DNA of 64,000 nt from CAZWBR01 sp964404205. GTDB lineage: Bacteria; Bacteroidota; Bacteroidia; Bacteroidales; Prolixibacteraceae. Location of the stretch: NCBI GenBank assembly GCA_964404205.1, contig CAYOJD010000001.1:17903-81902 (forward strand). The letters are read 5' to 3'. Below are positions 17,963 through 26,660 of this stretch, piece by piece (within the stretch, counting starts at the first letter, position 1; the number at the start of each line of letters is the position of its first letter). Under the pieces are notes generated by a model that saw nothing but the letters and a program-made list of their open reading frames with translations, made no database searches and was not told the origin of the DNA. The position numbers and the translations under genes were made by a program.

Positions 17963-17970
17963 TATCTTTG
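17963..17970 (+). promoter_or_regulatory. Putative -7 box of the suf operon promoter
   Basis: TATCTTTG matches the Bacteroidota -7 consensus TAnnTTTG and is followed by about 80 nt of leader before sufB. No clear -33 TTTG box is seen at the usual spacing, so support is partial. Confidence 0.5.
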
Positions 17971-18050
17971 CAACAATTTATATCCAGTCTATTTAAACGG
18001 GCCATGATAACCAAAACGGCCAATATTCGTTATTACGATTGGACAGATGA

Positions 18051-19505
18051 ATGACAATTATGGACGATCAAAATAAATTACTCAACGATGTTACCCAACG
18101 CGATTACCGCTATGGCTTTGTTACAGAAATTGAAACAGAGACTATCGGGAAAGGGTTAAACGAAGATATTATCCGCATTATTTCAGGGAAGAAAGAGGAG
18201 CCTGAGTTTATGCTCGAATTTCGGCTAAAAGCTTATCGCAAATGGCTGACCATGAAGATGCCCGAATGGGCCTATCTGAAAATCCCGCCTATCGATTATC
18301 AGGATATTATCTACTATGCGGCCCCCAAACAGCAGGCGCAATACGAAAGCCTGGACGAAGTGGATCCCGAATTGCTGAAAACATTCGAAAAGCTGGGAAT
18401 CCCGCTCGAAGAACAGAAGATGTTGGCCGGCGTAGCCGTGGACGCGGTGATGGACAGTGTTTCGGTGAAGACCACCTTTAAAGAGAATCTTGCCGAACTG
18501 GGAATCATTTTCTGCTCGTTCAGCGAAGCGGTAAAACACCATCCCGACCTGATACAAAAATATTTGGGCATGGCAGTTCCTGCGAACGACAACTATTTTG
18601 CGGCACTTAACTCGGCGGTCTTTTCTGATGGTTCGTTTGTCTATATCCCGAAAGGGGTACGTTGCCCGATGGAGTTGTCGACCTATTTCCGTATCAATGC
18701 AGCCAATACCGGCCAGTTCGAACGGACGCTGATTATTGCCGACGACGATAGTTTCGTTTCGTACCTCGAAGGATGTACCGCACCCATGCGCGACGAGAAT
18801 CAACTCCATGCCGCTGTAGTCGAGATAATTGCCCTCGACCGGGCCGAAGTGAAATATTCGACGGTACAGAACTGGTACCCGGGCGATAAAAACGGCAAAG
18901 GGGGGATCTATAATTTTGTAACGAAAAGAGGTATCTGTAAAGGGCACTCCTCCAAGATATTCTGGAACCAGGTAGAGACCGGTTCGGCCATTACCTGGAA
19001 ATATCCCAGTTGTGTATTGATGGGCGACAACTCGGTGGCCGAATTCAATTCGGTGGCCGTTACCAACAACTATCAGCAGGCCGACACCGGCACCAAGATG
19101 ATTCATCTGGGCAAAAACACCAAAAGCACCATTGTTTCGAAAGGGATTTCGGCCGGGAAGAGTTCGAACAGTTACCGCGGTTTGGTGCGTGTAGCAGCCA
19201 AGGCTGAGAATGCCCGTAACTTTTCGCAATGCGACTCGCTTTTGCTGGGCGACAGTTGTGGCGCCCACACATTTCCTTACATCGAAGTGGGGAATCAGTC
19301 ATCCATTGTTGAACACGAAGCAACTACCTCCAAGATTGGAGAAGACCAGATATTTTATTGTAACCAGCGCGGCATCTCCACACAGGATGCCATCGGGATG
19401 ATTGTCAACGGCTATGCCCGAGAGGTAATCAATAAGTTGCCGATGGAGTTTGCGGTTGAAGCACAAAAGCTTTTGCAAATCAGCCTCGAAGGCAGCGTGG
19501 GTTAA
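18051..19505 (+). CDS. sufB: Fe-S cluster assembly protein SufB
   Basis: A 484-residue scaffold subunit of the SufBCD complex on which iron-sulfur clusters are built. Family landmarks: [46 protein letters not shown], the long beta-helix, and [21 protein letters not shown] with the conserved cysteine region. Length is normal for SufB. Two in-frame ATGs (18051 and 18060) are possible starts. It opens the operon sufB-sufC-sufD-sufS-sufE-sufT; sufC follows after 24 bp. Confidence 0.97.
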   Translation: MTIMDDQNKLLNDVTQRDYRYGFVTEIETETIGKGLNEDIIRIISGKKEEPEFMLEFRLKAYRKWLTMKMPEWAYLKIPPIDYQDIIYYAAPKQQAQYESLDEVDPELLKTFEKLGIPLEEQKMLAGVAVDAVMDSVSVKTTFKENLAELGIIFCSFSEAVKHHPDLIQKYLGMAVPANDNYFAALNSAVFSDGSFVYIPKGVRCPMELSTYFRINAANTGQFERTLIIADDDSFVSYLEGCTAPMRDENQLHAAVVEIIALDRAEVKYSTVQNWYPGDKNGKGGIYNFVTKRGICKGHSSKIFWNQVETGSAITWKYPSCVLMGDNSVAEFNSVAVTNNYQQADTGTKMIHLGKNTKSTIVSKGISAGKSSNSYRGLVRVAAKAENARNFSQCDSLLLGDSCGAHTFPYIEVGNQSSIVEHEATTSKIGEDQIFYCNQRGISTQDAIGMIVNGYAREVINKLPMEFAVEAQKLLQISLEGSVG

Positions 19506-19529
19506 TTCATTTTAAAAAGTTCAAAAAAG

Positions 19530-20282
19530 ATGTTAGTAATAAAAGATTTACATGCGAAAGTCGAAGGAAAGGATATCCTTCGCGGTATCAATCTCGAAAT
19601 AAAAGCCGGCGAGGTACACGCCATTATGGGCCCCAATGGTTCGGGCAAGAGTACACTGGCCAATGTGCTGGCCGGGCACGAAGGGTTCGAAGTAACCAAA
19701 GGTGAGGTCTCCTTCTTTGGAAAAGATTTGCTGGAGATGTCGGCCGATATTCGCGCCAAGGAGGGACTCTTCCTCAGTTTCCAGTATCCGGTCGAGATTC
19801 CCGGCGTCAGCATGGTCAATTTCCTGAAGACGGCAGTAAACGAACATCGCAAATATCATCAGTTGAAAGAGTTGTCGGCAGGCGATTTCCTGAAACTGAT
19901 GCGCGAAAAGAAAGAAATGGTACAAATCGATTCGCAACTCACCAACCGCTCGGTGAACGAAGGTTTCTCGGGTGGTGAAAAGAAGAAAAATGAAATCTTC
20001 CAGATGGCGATGCTCGAACCAAAACTTTCAATTTTGGATGAAACCGACAGTGGCCTCGATATCGATGCCCTCCGCATTGTGGCCAATGGTGTGAATATGC
20101 TGAAAAACAAGGACAATGCCACTATCGTGGTAACCCACTATCAACGACTGCTCGATTATATCGTTCCCGATTATGTGCATGTGCTGTACAAGGGGCGCAT
20201 CGTAAAATCGGCTGGGAAAGAGCTGGCACTCGAACTCGAAGAAAAGGGATACGACTGGATTAAAAAAGAAATCGGCGAATAA
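19530..20282 (+). CDS. sufC: Fe-S cluster assembly ATPase SufC
   Basis: A 250-residue ABC-type ATPase that drives the SufBCD scaffold. Walker A GPNGSGKST, the atypical signature FSGGEKKKNEI characteristic of SufC, Walker B LSILDETDSGLD and the switch histidine in VVTHYQRLLDYI are all present. It is cytosolic with no membrane segments. It lies 24 bp after sufB and 3 bp before sufD. Confidence 0.98.
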   Translation: MLVIKDLHAKVEGKDILRGINLEIKAGEVHAIMGPNGSGKSTLANVLAGHEGFEVTKGEVSFFGKDLLEMSADIRAKEGLFLSFQYPVEIPGVSMVNFLKTAVNEHRKYHQLKELSAGDFLKLMREKKEMVQIDSQLTNRSVNEGFSGGEKKKNEIFQMAMLEPKLSILDETDSGLDIDALRIVANGVNMLKNKDNATIVVTHYQRLLDYIVPDYVHVLYKGRIVKSAGKELALELEEKGYDWIKKEIGE

Positions 20283-20285
20283 GCT

Positions 20286-21659
20286 ATGGCAGGAAACGAA
20301 ATTACACACCCGGCCCTTCAGCGGATTGCCGGCTTGTACGAAAGCAACCGTCACCTGCTCGACCGGCAAGCCCCGGAATATTTGGTGACGCTTCGGCAGA
20401 AGGCCATTCAAGCGTTTCAAAAACAGGGAATCCCTGATTTCAGAAACGAGAATTACAAATACAGCGACCTGACCCGCCTCTTCAGTACAGAAAGCTACCG
20501 TCGTAACTTCTATTCCGAATCGATTGATGTTAACGCGCAGGAGGTCTTCAGTTGCGATGTCCCGGAATTCGACACCGATGTTGTTTTTCTGGTCAATGGT
20601 TGGTTCTACGACCGCAATTTGCTCACCGGCCTCTTCCCGAAAGGGGTAATGGTGAAAAGTATGAAGCTGGCAATGGTTGAAAACCGCGAACTGGTTGAAC
20701 CCCGTTTAGGCAAAATTGCTGATACCGATAAAGACCCGCTGGTAGCCCTCAACAGCGCTTTTATCCAGGATGGGCTATTTATCTATATCCCCGACCATGT
20801 GGTGGTTGAAAAGCCAATTCAAATTATCAATCTGCTGACCAGCAACGACGATTTGTATGTCAATCAACGCAATATGGTGATTGTAGGGCGCAACAGTCAA
20901 GCCAAAATCATCTTTTGCGACCATACGCTTACGCCTCATAATTTCATCCCCAACAATTTGACTGAAGTTGAATTGGGCGAGGATGCGGTGGTTGAGATCT
21001 ACAATATTCAGAACCACCACAACGGTACGGCCAACCTTTCGGGATTGTATATCAGTCAGAAACGAAACTCCAGATTGCTGACCAACACCATTACGTTGCA
21101 TGGTGGAGTAGTGCGCAACAATCTGAGCATCATTTTCAATGGCGAACATTGCGAAGCAAAGGTTTGTGGACTGGCCCTTACCGACCGGAACCAGCATGTC
21201 GACAATTATACCTACATCGAACATGCCTATCCCAACTGCCACAGCAACCAGATTTACAAAAACGTACTCGACGATAACTCAACGGGTGCCTTCACTGGAA
21301 GGATTCACGTGATGCCCGGAGCAAAGAAAACAGAGGCATACCAAAAAAACAACAGCGTGTTGCTGACCAAAGCGGCCAAAATGAATACCAAGCCGCAACT
21401 GGTTATCGACAACGACGATGTGAAATGTTCGCACGGCGCTACCGTTGGGCAGATTAACGAAGAGGCACTCTTCTATCTGCAAACCCGTGGTATCAGTGAG
21501 CGCGAAGCCCGGCTGATGTTGATGTTTGCCTTTGCCCACGAGGTGATGGCCGAAATCTCGATCGACAAGCTTCGTCAAAGCATCGACCAGTTGGTTAATA
21601 AACGACTGCGCGGCGAGGTGTCGCGATGCCACGACTGTAAACTGGAGTGCATTAAATAA
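20286..21659 (+). CDS. sufD: Fe-S cluster assembly protein SufD
   Basis: A 457-residue partner of SufB. It shows the SufD pattern: a helical N-terminal domain (GIPDFRNENYKYSDLTRLF), a beta-helix core, the conserved stretch FTGRIHVMPGAKKTEAYQ, and DNDDVKCSHGATVGQINEEA with the conserved cysteine and histidine, ending in a helical domain. It starts 3 bp after sufC, so the two are probably translationally coupled. Confidence 0.96.
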   Translation: MAGNEITHPALQRIAGLYESNRHLLDRQAPEYLVTLRQKAIQAFQKQGIPDFRNENYKYSDLTRLFSTESYRRNFYSESIDVNAQEVFSCDVPEFDTDVVFLVNGWFYDRNLLTGLFPKGVMVKSMKLAMVENRELVEPRLGKIADTDKDPLVALNSAFIQDGLFIYIPDHVVVEKPIQIINLLTSNDDLYVNQRNMVIVGRNSQAKIIFCDHTLTPHNFIPNNLTEVELGEDAVVEIYNIQNHHNGTANLSGLYISQKRNSRLLTNTITLHGGVVRNNLSIIFNGEHCEAKVCGLALTDRNQHVDNYTYIEHAYPNCHSNQIYKNVLDDNSTGAFTGRIHVMPGAKKTEAYQKNNSVLLTKAAKMNTKPQLVIDNDDVKCSHGATVGQINEEALFYLQTRGISEREARLMLMFAFAHEVMAEISIDKLRQSIDQLVNKRLRGEVSRCHDCKLECIK

Positions 21660-21724
21660 GGCGATTCGCTGTTAGATATCAGATTTTAGTCATTAGACGG
21701 AAGTTTTTAACCGAGATTTAAAAT

Positions 21725-22942
21725 ATGAATATCGATATACAAAAAATAAGGAACAATTTTCCAATTCTACACCAGAAGGTCAATGGCAAGCCACTGATTT
21801 ACTTTGATAATGCCGCAACAGCGCAACGACCGGTGCAGGTCATTGAGAAGGTAAAGGAATATTCTGAGCGTTTCAATGCCAATATCCATCGCGGCACCCA
21901 TTTCCTGTCCAACCGCACCACCGAAGCTTTTGAGCAGAGCCGCGAAACGGTACGCCGCTTTATCAATGCCGGCGAAACGGCTGAAGTGATTTTTACCCAC
22001 GGCACGACAGAATCTATCAATCTGGTCGCCTCGTCGTTTGGAGAAAAGTATATCGCTGCCGGCGACGAAGTGATTGTTTCGGAAATGGAGCATCACGCCA
22101 ACATTGTTCCGTGGCAAATGGTTTGCGAGCGAAAAGGAGCCACGCTGAAGGTACTTCCGTTCGATGAGCAGGGGGTGTTGAAAATAGAACTTCTGGATAA
22201 ATTAATATCGGGAAAGACTAAAATAGTGGCAGTAGCCCATGTTTCCAATACGCTCGCAACGGTAAACCCGATAAAACAAATTATCGAAATAGCCCATCGG
22301 CACAACGTTCCGGTGCTGATTGACGGAGCGCAGGGCATTCCGCACATCAAAATCGATGTTCAGGCACTCGATTGCGATTTTTATGCCTTTTCTGGACACA
22401 AAATTTACGGGCCAACCGGTATTGGCGTGCTTTACGGCAAACGAGAATGGCTTGAGCAGCTGCCGCCGTTTCTTGGTGGTGGCGAATTGATCGATAAGGT
22501 AACTTTTGCGAAAACCACCTACAACGAATTGCCTTATAAATTCGAGGCTGGCACTCCGCATTATGTTGGGGCCATTGGTTTGGGCGAAGCGATAAACTAT
22601 ATAGAATCGATTGGTATTGAAAATATTGCCAAATACGAACATCATCTGCTCACCTATGCTACCGCGAAGTTGAAACAACTGGGCGATGTACGCTTCTTTG
22701 GTGAGGCACCCGAAAAATCGGCTGTAATCTGCTTCCATTTGGGCAATATTCATCCGTTCGATTTGGGAACCCTACTCGATAACCTGGGTATCGCCGTTCG
22801 TACCGGTCGCCTCTGTGCCGACCCGGTGATGGATCATTTTCAGGTCGAGAATATGGTGCGTGCCTCGTTTTCGTTCTACAACACTGAAGCCGAAATCGAT
22901 ACCTTTATTCAGGCATTAACCAGAATTAAGTCGATGTTCTGA
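21725..22942 (+). CDS. sufS: Cysteine desulfurase SufS
   Basis: A 405-residue PLP enzyme that takes sulfur from cysteine for the SufBCD scaffold. The PLP lysine is in FSGHKIYGPTG (K226) and the persulfide cysteine in RTGRLCADP (C364), within a short loop as in type II desulfurases. IYFDNAATAQRP and HRGTHFLSNRTTEAFE open the protein as expected. It follows sufD after 65 bp and precedes its activator sufE by 34 bp. Confidence 0.97.
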   Translation: MNIDIQKIRNNFPILHQKVNGKPLIYFDNAATAQRPVQVIEKVKEYSERFNANIHRGTHFLSNRTTEAFEQSRETVRRFINAGETAEVIFTHGTTESINLVASSFGEKYIAAGDEVIVSEMEHHANIVPWQMVCERKGATLKVLPFDEQGVLKIELLDKLISGKTKIVAVAHVSNTLATVNPIKQIIEIAHRHNVPVLIDGAQGIPHIKIDVQALDCDFYAFSGHKIYGPTGIGVLYGKREWLEQLPPFLGGGELIDKVTFAKTTYNELPYKFEAGTPHYVGAIGLGEAINYIESIGIENIAKYEHHLLTYATAKLKQLGDVRFFGEAPEKSAVICFHLGNIHPFDLGTLLDNLGIAVRTGRLCADPVMDHFQVENMVRASFSFYNTEAEIDTFIQALTRIKSMF

Positions 22943-22976
22943 AAAAATATACTTTTGCAAAAAAAGCTTTTGAACC

Positions 22977-23411
22977 ATGACAATTGAAGAGATTCAGCAA
23001 GAGATAATCGACGATTTTTCGGCTTACGACGATTGGATGGACAAATACTCCTATCTGATTGAGCTGGGCAATGAACTGACGGACATCGACCCGAAATATA
23101 AAATTGACGAGAACCTGATTCGCGGGTGCCAGTCGCGGGTGTGGTTCCACCAGGAGTTTGTCGATGGCAAAATTGTTTTCGAAGCCGAAAGCGATGCGTT
23201 GATTGTAAAGGGACTCGTGGCTCTGTTGCTGAAAGTTTACTCGGGCCGTACACCCAAAGAGATTCTCGCTGCTGATGCCCATTTTATTGATGATATCGGC
23301 CTGCGCCAGCATCTCTCACCCACACGGTCAAACGGGTTGTTGTCGATGGTGAAACAAATTAAACTCTATGCCCTCGCTTACGAGAAAATTTCTGAGCAAA
23401 AAACTGAATGA
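22977..23411 (+). CDS. sufE: Cysteine desulfuration protein SufE
   Basis: A 144-residue sulfur acceptor that takes the persulfide from SufS and passes it to SufB. The acceptor cysteine is in the motif LIRGCQSRVW (C51). Length is normal. Its stop codon overlaps the start of the next gene by four bases (ATGA), which indicates translational coupling to the SufT-like protein. Confidence 0.95.
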   Translation: MTIEEIQQEIIDDFSAYDDWMDKYSYLIELGNELTDIDPKYKIDENLIRGCQSRVWFHQEFVDGKIVFEAESDALIVKGLVALLLKVYSGRTPKEILAADAHFIDDIGLRQHLSPTRSNGLLSMVKQIKLYALAYEKISEQKTE

Positions 23412-23713
23412 TGGACGAAAAAATTGATTTGGTCATTGCCAACCTGAAAGAGGTGTACGACCCCGAAATTCCAGTTAACATATACGACCTCGGATTGGTA
23501 TATAGTGTTGACATCGAAGAAAATACCTGCAAAGTTTTGATGACCCTTACGGCCCCCAACTGCCCGGCCGCCGATATGATTCTGGCCGACGTGGAATATA
23601 TGGCAAAAAAGGTCGACGGCATCGAAAAATGTTTGGTAGAAATCACTTTCGACCCGCCGTGGGATAAGTCGATGATGTCGGAAGAGGCGAGGTTGGAGCT
23701 GGGATTCATGTAA
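23408..23713 (+). CDS. SufT/MIP18-family (DUF59) Fe-S maturation protein
   Basis: A 101-residue protein of the MIP18/DUF59 family, whose members help load iron-sulfur clusters onto target proteins. Seen: DPEIPVNIYDLGLVYSVDI, the conserved cysteine in TAPNCPAAD (C52), and FDPPWDKSMMSEEARLELG. A second ATG at 23411 is an equally possible start. Its place at the end of the suf operon supports a role in cluster delivery. The exact clients are unknown. Confidence 0.92.
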   Translation: MMDEKIDLVIANLKEVYDPEIPVNIYDLGLVYSVDIEENTCKVLMTLTAPNCPAADMILADVEYMAKKVDGIEKCLVEITFDPPWDKSMMSEEARLELGFM

Positions 23714-23739
23714 AAACAAACTATTTTATTCCCGATAAA

Positions 23740-24687
23740 TTGGATAACACACCACAAAATATCGCACAGTTGATTCGGGAAAAGGCGCTTGCACTGGGTT
23801 TCTCGGCCTGCGGCTTTGCAGGGGTTCGCCCGCTGAATGAACACCGAGAACATTTCCGCCGGTGGCTCGACGATGGCAACCATGGCACAATGGAGTGGCT
23901 GGCTAACCATTTCGATAAACGGCTCGATCCCTCCCAACTGGTCGAAGGGGCTAAATCGGTAATTGTATTGCTCCATAACTACTTCCCGGCTGAAAAACAG
24001 AAAGACCCCAACGCACCAATTATAGCCAAATATGCCTACGGCAAGGATTATCACCATCTGCTGAAAGCCAAACTGGCTAAGCTTTTCGACTATATTCAGC
24101 AAGAAATTTCACCCTGCTCGGGAAGAATGTTTGTCGATTCGGCACCTGTACTAGAACGCTACTGGGCGCGTGAAGCTGGCCTTGGCTGGATAGGGAAAAA
24201 CTCGCTGCTGATTCATCCACGAATGGGTTCATTCTTCTTCATCAGCGAGTTGATAATCGACATTGAACTTCCATACGACCAGCCTTTTACCGAAAACCAC
24301 TGCTGCAACTGCAGCCGCTGCATCGATGCGTGTCCGACCAATGCAATTGTTTCACCTTCGGTAATCGATGCGCGTAAATGCATTTCCTACCATACAATAG
24401 AATCGAAAGATGAAATTCATGAAGAGATAAAAGAGAGGTTGAACGGTCGCTTTTTTGGCTGCGATATCTGTCAGGATGTCTGTCCGTGGAATAAGAAATT
24501 TGCGACTCCCCATTCAGAACCCGAATTGATGCCTCAACTCCAATTGCTCGATATGGATACTGAAGCATGGCAAAATCTCGATAAACCAACTTACAACCAA
24601 CTTTTCAAGAAATCGGCCGTGCAGCGGGCTGGATACGCAAAACTGCTCTCCAACCTGAAAGCAGCCATCCAAAGCAAAAGTTTTTAA
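23740..24687 (+). CDS. queG: Epoxyqueuosine reductase QueG
   Basis: A 315-residue cobalamin-dependent enzyme that makes the last step to queuosine in tRNA. Two 4Fe-4S binding sets are visible: NHCCNCSRCIDACPTNAIV and CDICQDVCPW, preceded by REAGLGWIGKNSLLI, a QueG signature. The start is a TTG at 23740, 26 bp after the sufT stop; no ATG lies nearby in frame. Following the suf operon makes sense for an Fe-S enzyme, but co-transcription is inference. queA, which acts one step earlier, is at 47123. Confidence 0.94.
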   Translation: MDNTPQNIAQLIREKALALGFSACGFAGVRPLNEHREHFRRWLDDGNHGTMEWLANHFDKRLDPSQLVEGAKSVIVLLHNYFPAEKQKDPNAPIIAKYAYGKDYHHLLKAKLAKLFDYIQQEISPCSGRMFVDSAPVLERYWAREAGLGWIGKNSLLIHPRMGSFFFISELIIDIELPYDQPFTENHCCNCSRCIDACPTNAIVSPSVIDARKCISYHTIESKDEIHEEIKERLNGRFFGCDICQDVCPWNKKFATPHSEPELMPQLQLLDMDTEAWQNLDKPTYNQLFKKSAVQRAGYAKLLSNLKAAIQSKSF

Positions 24688-24749
24688 ATTTGTTGCAAAG
24701 GGGAATTTTACAGCATGCCGAATGGCTATTCCCTTTCATTTTTGTAAAC

Positions 24750-25569
24750 ATGAAAATAACCGAACAAAATATCGTTTCGCACGATGGGCTCTCCTATTAC
24801 AGTACGACATGGTGCCCTGACAACGCCCCCGTGGCTGTCATTCTTTTTTTACATGGCCATGGCGACCACTGCCGACGATACGACGAATGGTTCGAAGGGT
24901 TTATCGAAGCAGAAATGGCTGTTTTTGCCATCGATTATCGCGGGCATGGACAATCGGAAGGCAAAAGAGGGGTAATTGGCCATTTTAGCGATTTGCAACT
25001 CGATGTCAATCTATTGTTTGCCGAAGGTGAGAAAAGATTTCCTGAAACACCGAAAATCCTTTACGGACACAGCATGGGCGCAACCATTTTGCTCCACTAT
25101 TTGTTAAACGGAGAGAACCGGCCAAAATTGGCAATAGCCATGGCTGGTGCTGAGAAATCGACCCGGTAAGTGGATGAGAGTATTGATTAAAACGCTGAAT
25201 AACATTGCCCCCAGCCTGACGATGAAAACCGGGTTGCGTTCGTCAGATTTTTCCTCCGTTGAAGGATTTGGCGAGAAACGGGAAAAAGATCCCTGGGTGC
25301 ATAACCGGATATCGGCAAGGCTCTTTACAGAAGTACAAAAAGCTGCTGAGCGCGTTCTGCGCAACACGAAGCCATATCCTTGTGAAATCTTGCTTTTACA
25401 AGGCGACGCTGATAAAGTGACTTCACCTGAAGCACCTATCGTATTGGCAAATAGGTTCAATAACATCAAATTCGTTAACTGGCCCGGAGGCAACCATCAG
25501 TTGCACAATGCCAACGACAGCCGGATATTGCAAGATTTAATTATTGACTGGATAAAACAACATTTATGA
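24750..25569 (+). pseudogene. Alpha/beta hydrolase (monoacylglycerol lipase-like), frame broken
   Basis: Two overlapping frames together make one serine hydrolase of about 273 residues. The first part has FLHGHGDHCRRYD, DYRGHGQSEGKRG and the nucleophile motif YGHSMGATIL (S108 from the ATG at 24750). The second has the helical cap, the acid LLQGDADKVTSP and the histidine GGNHQLHN. Frame 1 stops at 25169, while the second frame fits from about 25138. Adding two bases after the codon at 25134-25136 would give a family-like SPWL sequence, so a two-base loss (or one-base gain) is likely. It may be a sequencing fault rather than true decay. The stop overlaps the next gene by four bases. Substrate is not known; lysophospholipids or monoglycerides are plausible. 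Confidence 0.85.
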
Positions 25570-26573
25570 TACGGTTTCGGACAGAAGTTGAACTGCCATC
25601 AACTTTACAGCAAGCAAATTACCGAAGGCCATTTCTGATGGTGGGTTCCTGTTTTACCGAAAATATTGGTGGCAGGCTAAAAGATTTATGCTTTCCTGTT
25701 GAGATTAATCCATTCGGGGTTCTTTATAATCCGGCTTCGATAGCCGATTGTATTGAAACCATACTCGACAAAAAGGTTATCACTGAAGATGAACTTTTCT
25801 TTCACAACGGCTTATGGAGTTGTTTCAGGCTGCATGGGAGCTTTTCATCGGCGACAAAAGAAGAACTATTGGCCAAAATCAATCCGGCGATTGTAGATAA
25901 TTGTCATCATATTAGCCAATTATCCCATCTTTTTGTCACATTTGGAACATCGTGGGTATATGCACTGAAAGAAGATGACACCATTGCGGCGAACTGCCAC
26001 AAACTGCCCGCGAACCGGTTCAACCGCTACCGTCTCGAGGTGAGCGATATTGTTTCGAGATGGAAATTACTGATCGAAAAACTGGTGAACGTTAACCCCA
26101 CTATTCAAATTGTATTTACCGTTAGCCCCATCAGGCACCTGAAAGACGGCGCTTTCGAAAATCAGGTTAGTAAATCGACACTGTTTCTGGCTATAGCCGA
26201 ATTGCTCCGTTATTTTGGGACAGATAGACTCTGTTATTTCCCATCGTACGAACTGGTAATGGACGAATTACGTGATTACCGGTTTTATGCTGCCGACATG
26301 AACCACCCGAGCGAAACGGCTATCGGTTTTATTGGAGAGAAGTTCGACTCGGTCTTTATTGACACTGAAAGTCAGGGAATTGCAAAAAAGATTGCAGCAA
26401 TCTTGAGAGGAATTGAACATAAACCATTCAGGGCACAAGAGCAAAGTTATCGGAACTTTATTGATAATCTGACAATTGAAGCTGTCGGGTTAACATCTGC
26501 TTATCCATTTGTTAACATCAATACAATCATCAAAAGATTGGATTCAAAAAGATTAAATAATATTTTTACTTGA
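25566..26573 (+). CDS. GSCFA domain-containing protein
   Basis: A 335-residue protein that opens with the family motif VGSCFTENIG (about 28-37), the source of the name GSCFA. Other family-like parts are INPFGVLYNPASIA, LFVTFGTSWVY, FTVSPIRHLKDG and AADMNHPSETA. The fold resembles SGNH/GDSL hydrolases: a Ser near the start and a late Asp-His-like DMNHPS block, so an esterase role is possible but unproven. It has no signal peptide. The start overlaps the hydrolase stop (ATGA), suggesting the two act in one unit. Confidence 0.85.
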   Translation: MIRFRTEVELPSTLQQANYRRPFLMVGSCFTENIGGRLKDLCFPVEINPFGVLYNPASIADCIETILDKKVITEDELFFHNGLWSCFRLHGSFSSATKEELLAKINPAIVDNCHHISQLSHLFVTFGTSWVYALKEDDTIAANCHKLPANRFNRYRLEVSDIVSRWKLLIEKLVNVNPTIQIVFTVSPIRHLKDGAFENQVSKSTLFLAIAELLRYFGTDRLCYFPSYELVMDELRDYRFYAADMNHPSETAIGFIGEKFDSVFIDTESQGIAKKIAAILRGIEHKPFRAQEQSYRNFIDNLTIEAVGLTSAYPFVNINTIIKRLDSKRLNNIFT

Positions 26574-26660
26574 TGAAATGATTCCCTATTTTTAAAGAGT
26601 GAGGAATCTGAACATTTCGAAAACCAACTGACGAAAACAAAAAATTAAAACTTGGTTCAC

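Noticed and set aside
18225..19268. 347-codon minus-strand frame opposite sufB
   Set aside because: Shadow of a highly conserved gene; no domain seen.
21306..21312. CACGTG hexamer in sufD
   Set aside because: Only the six-base core matches; flanks do not fit parS.
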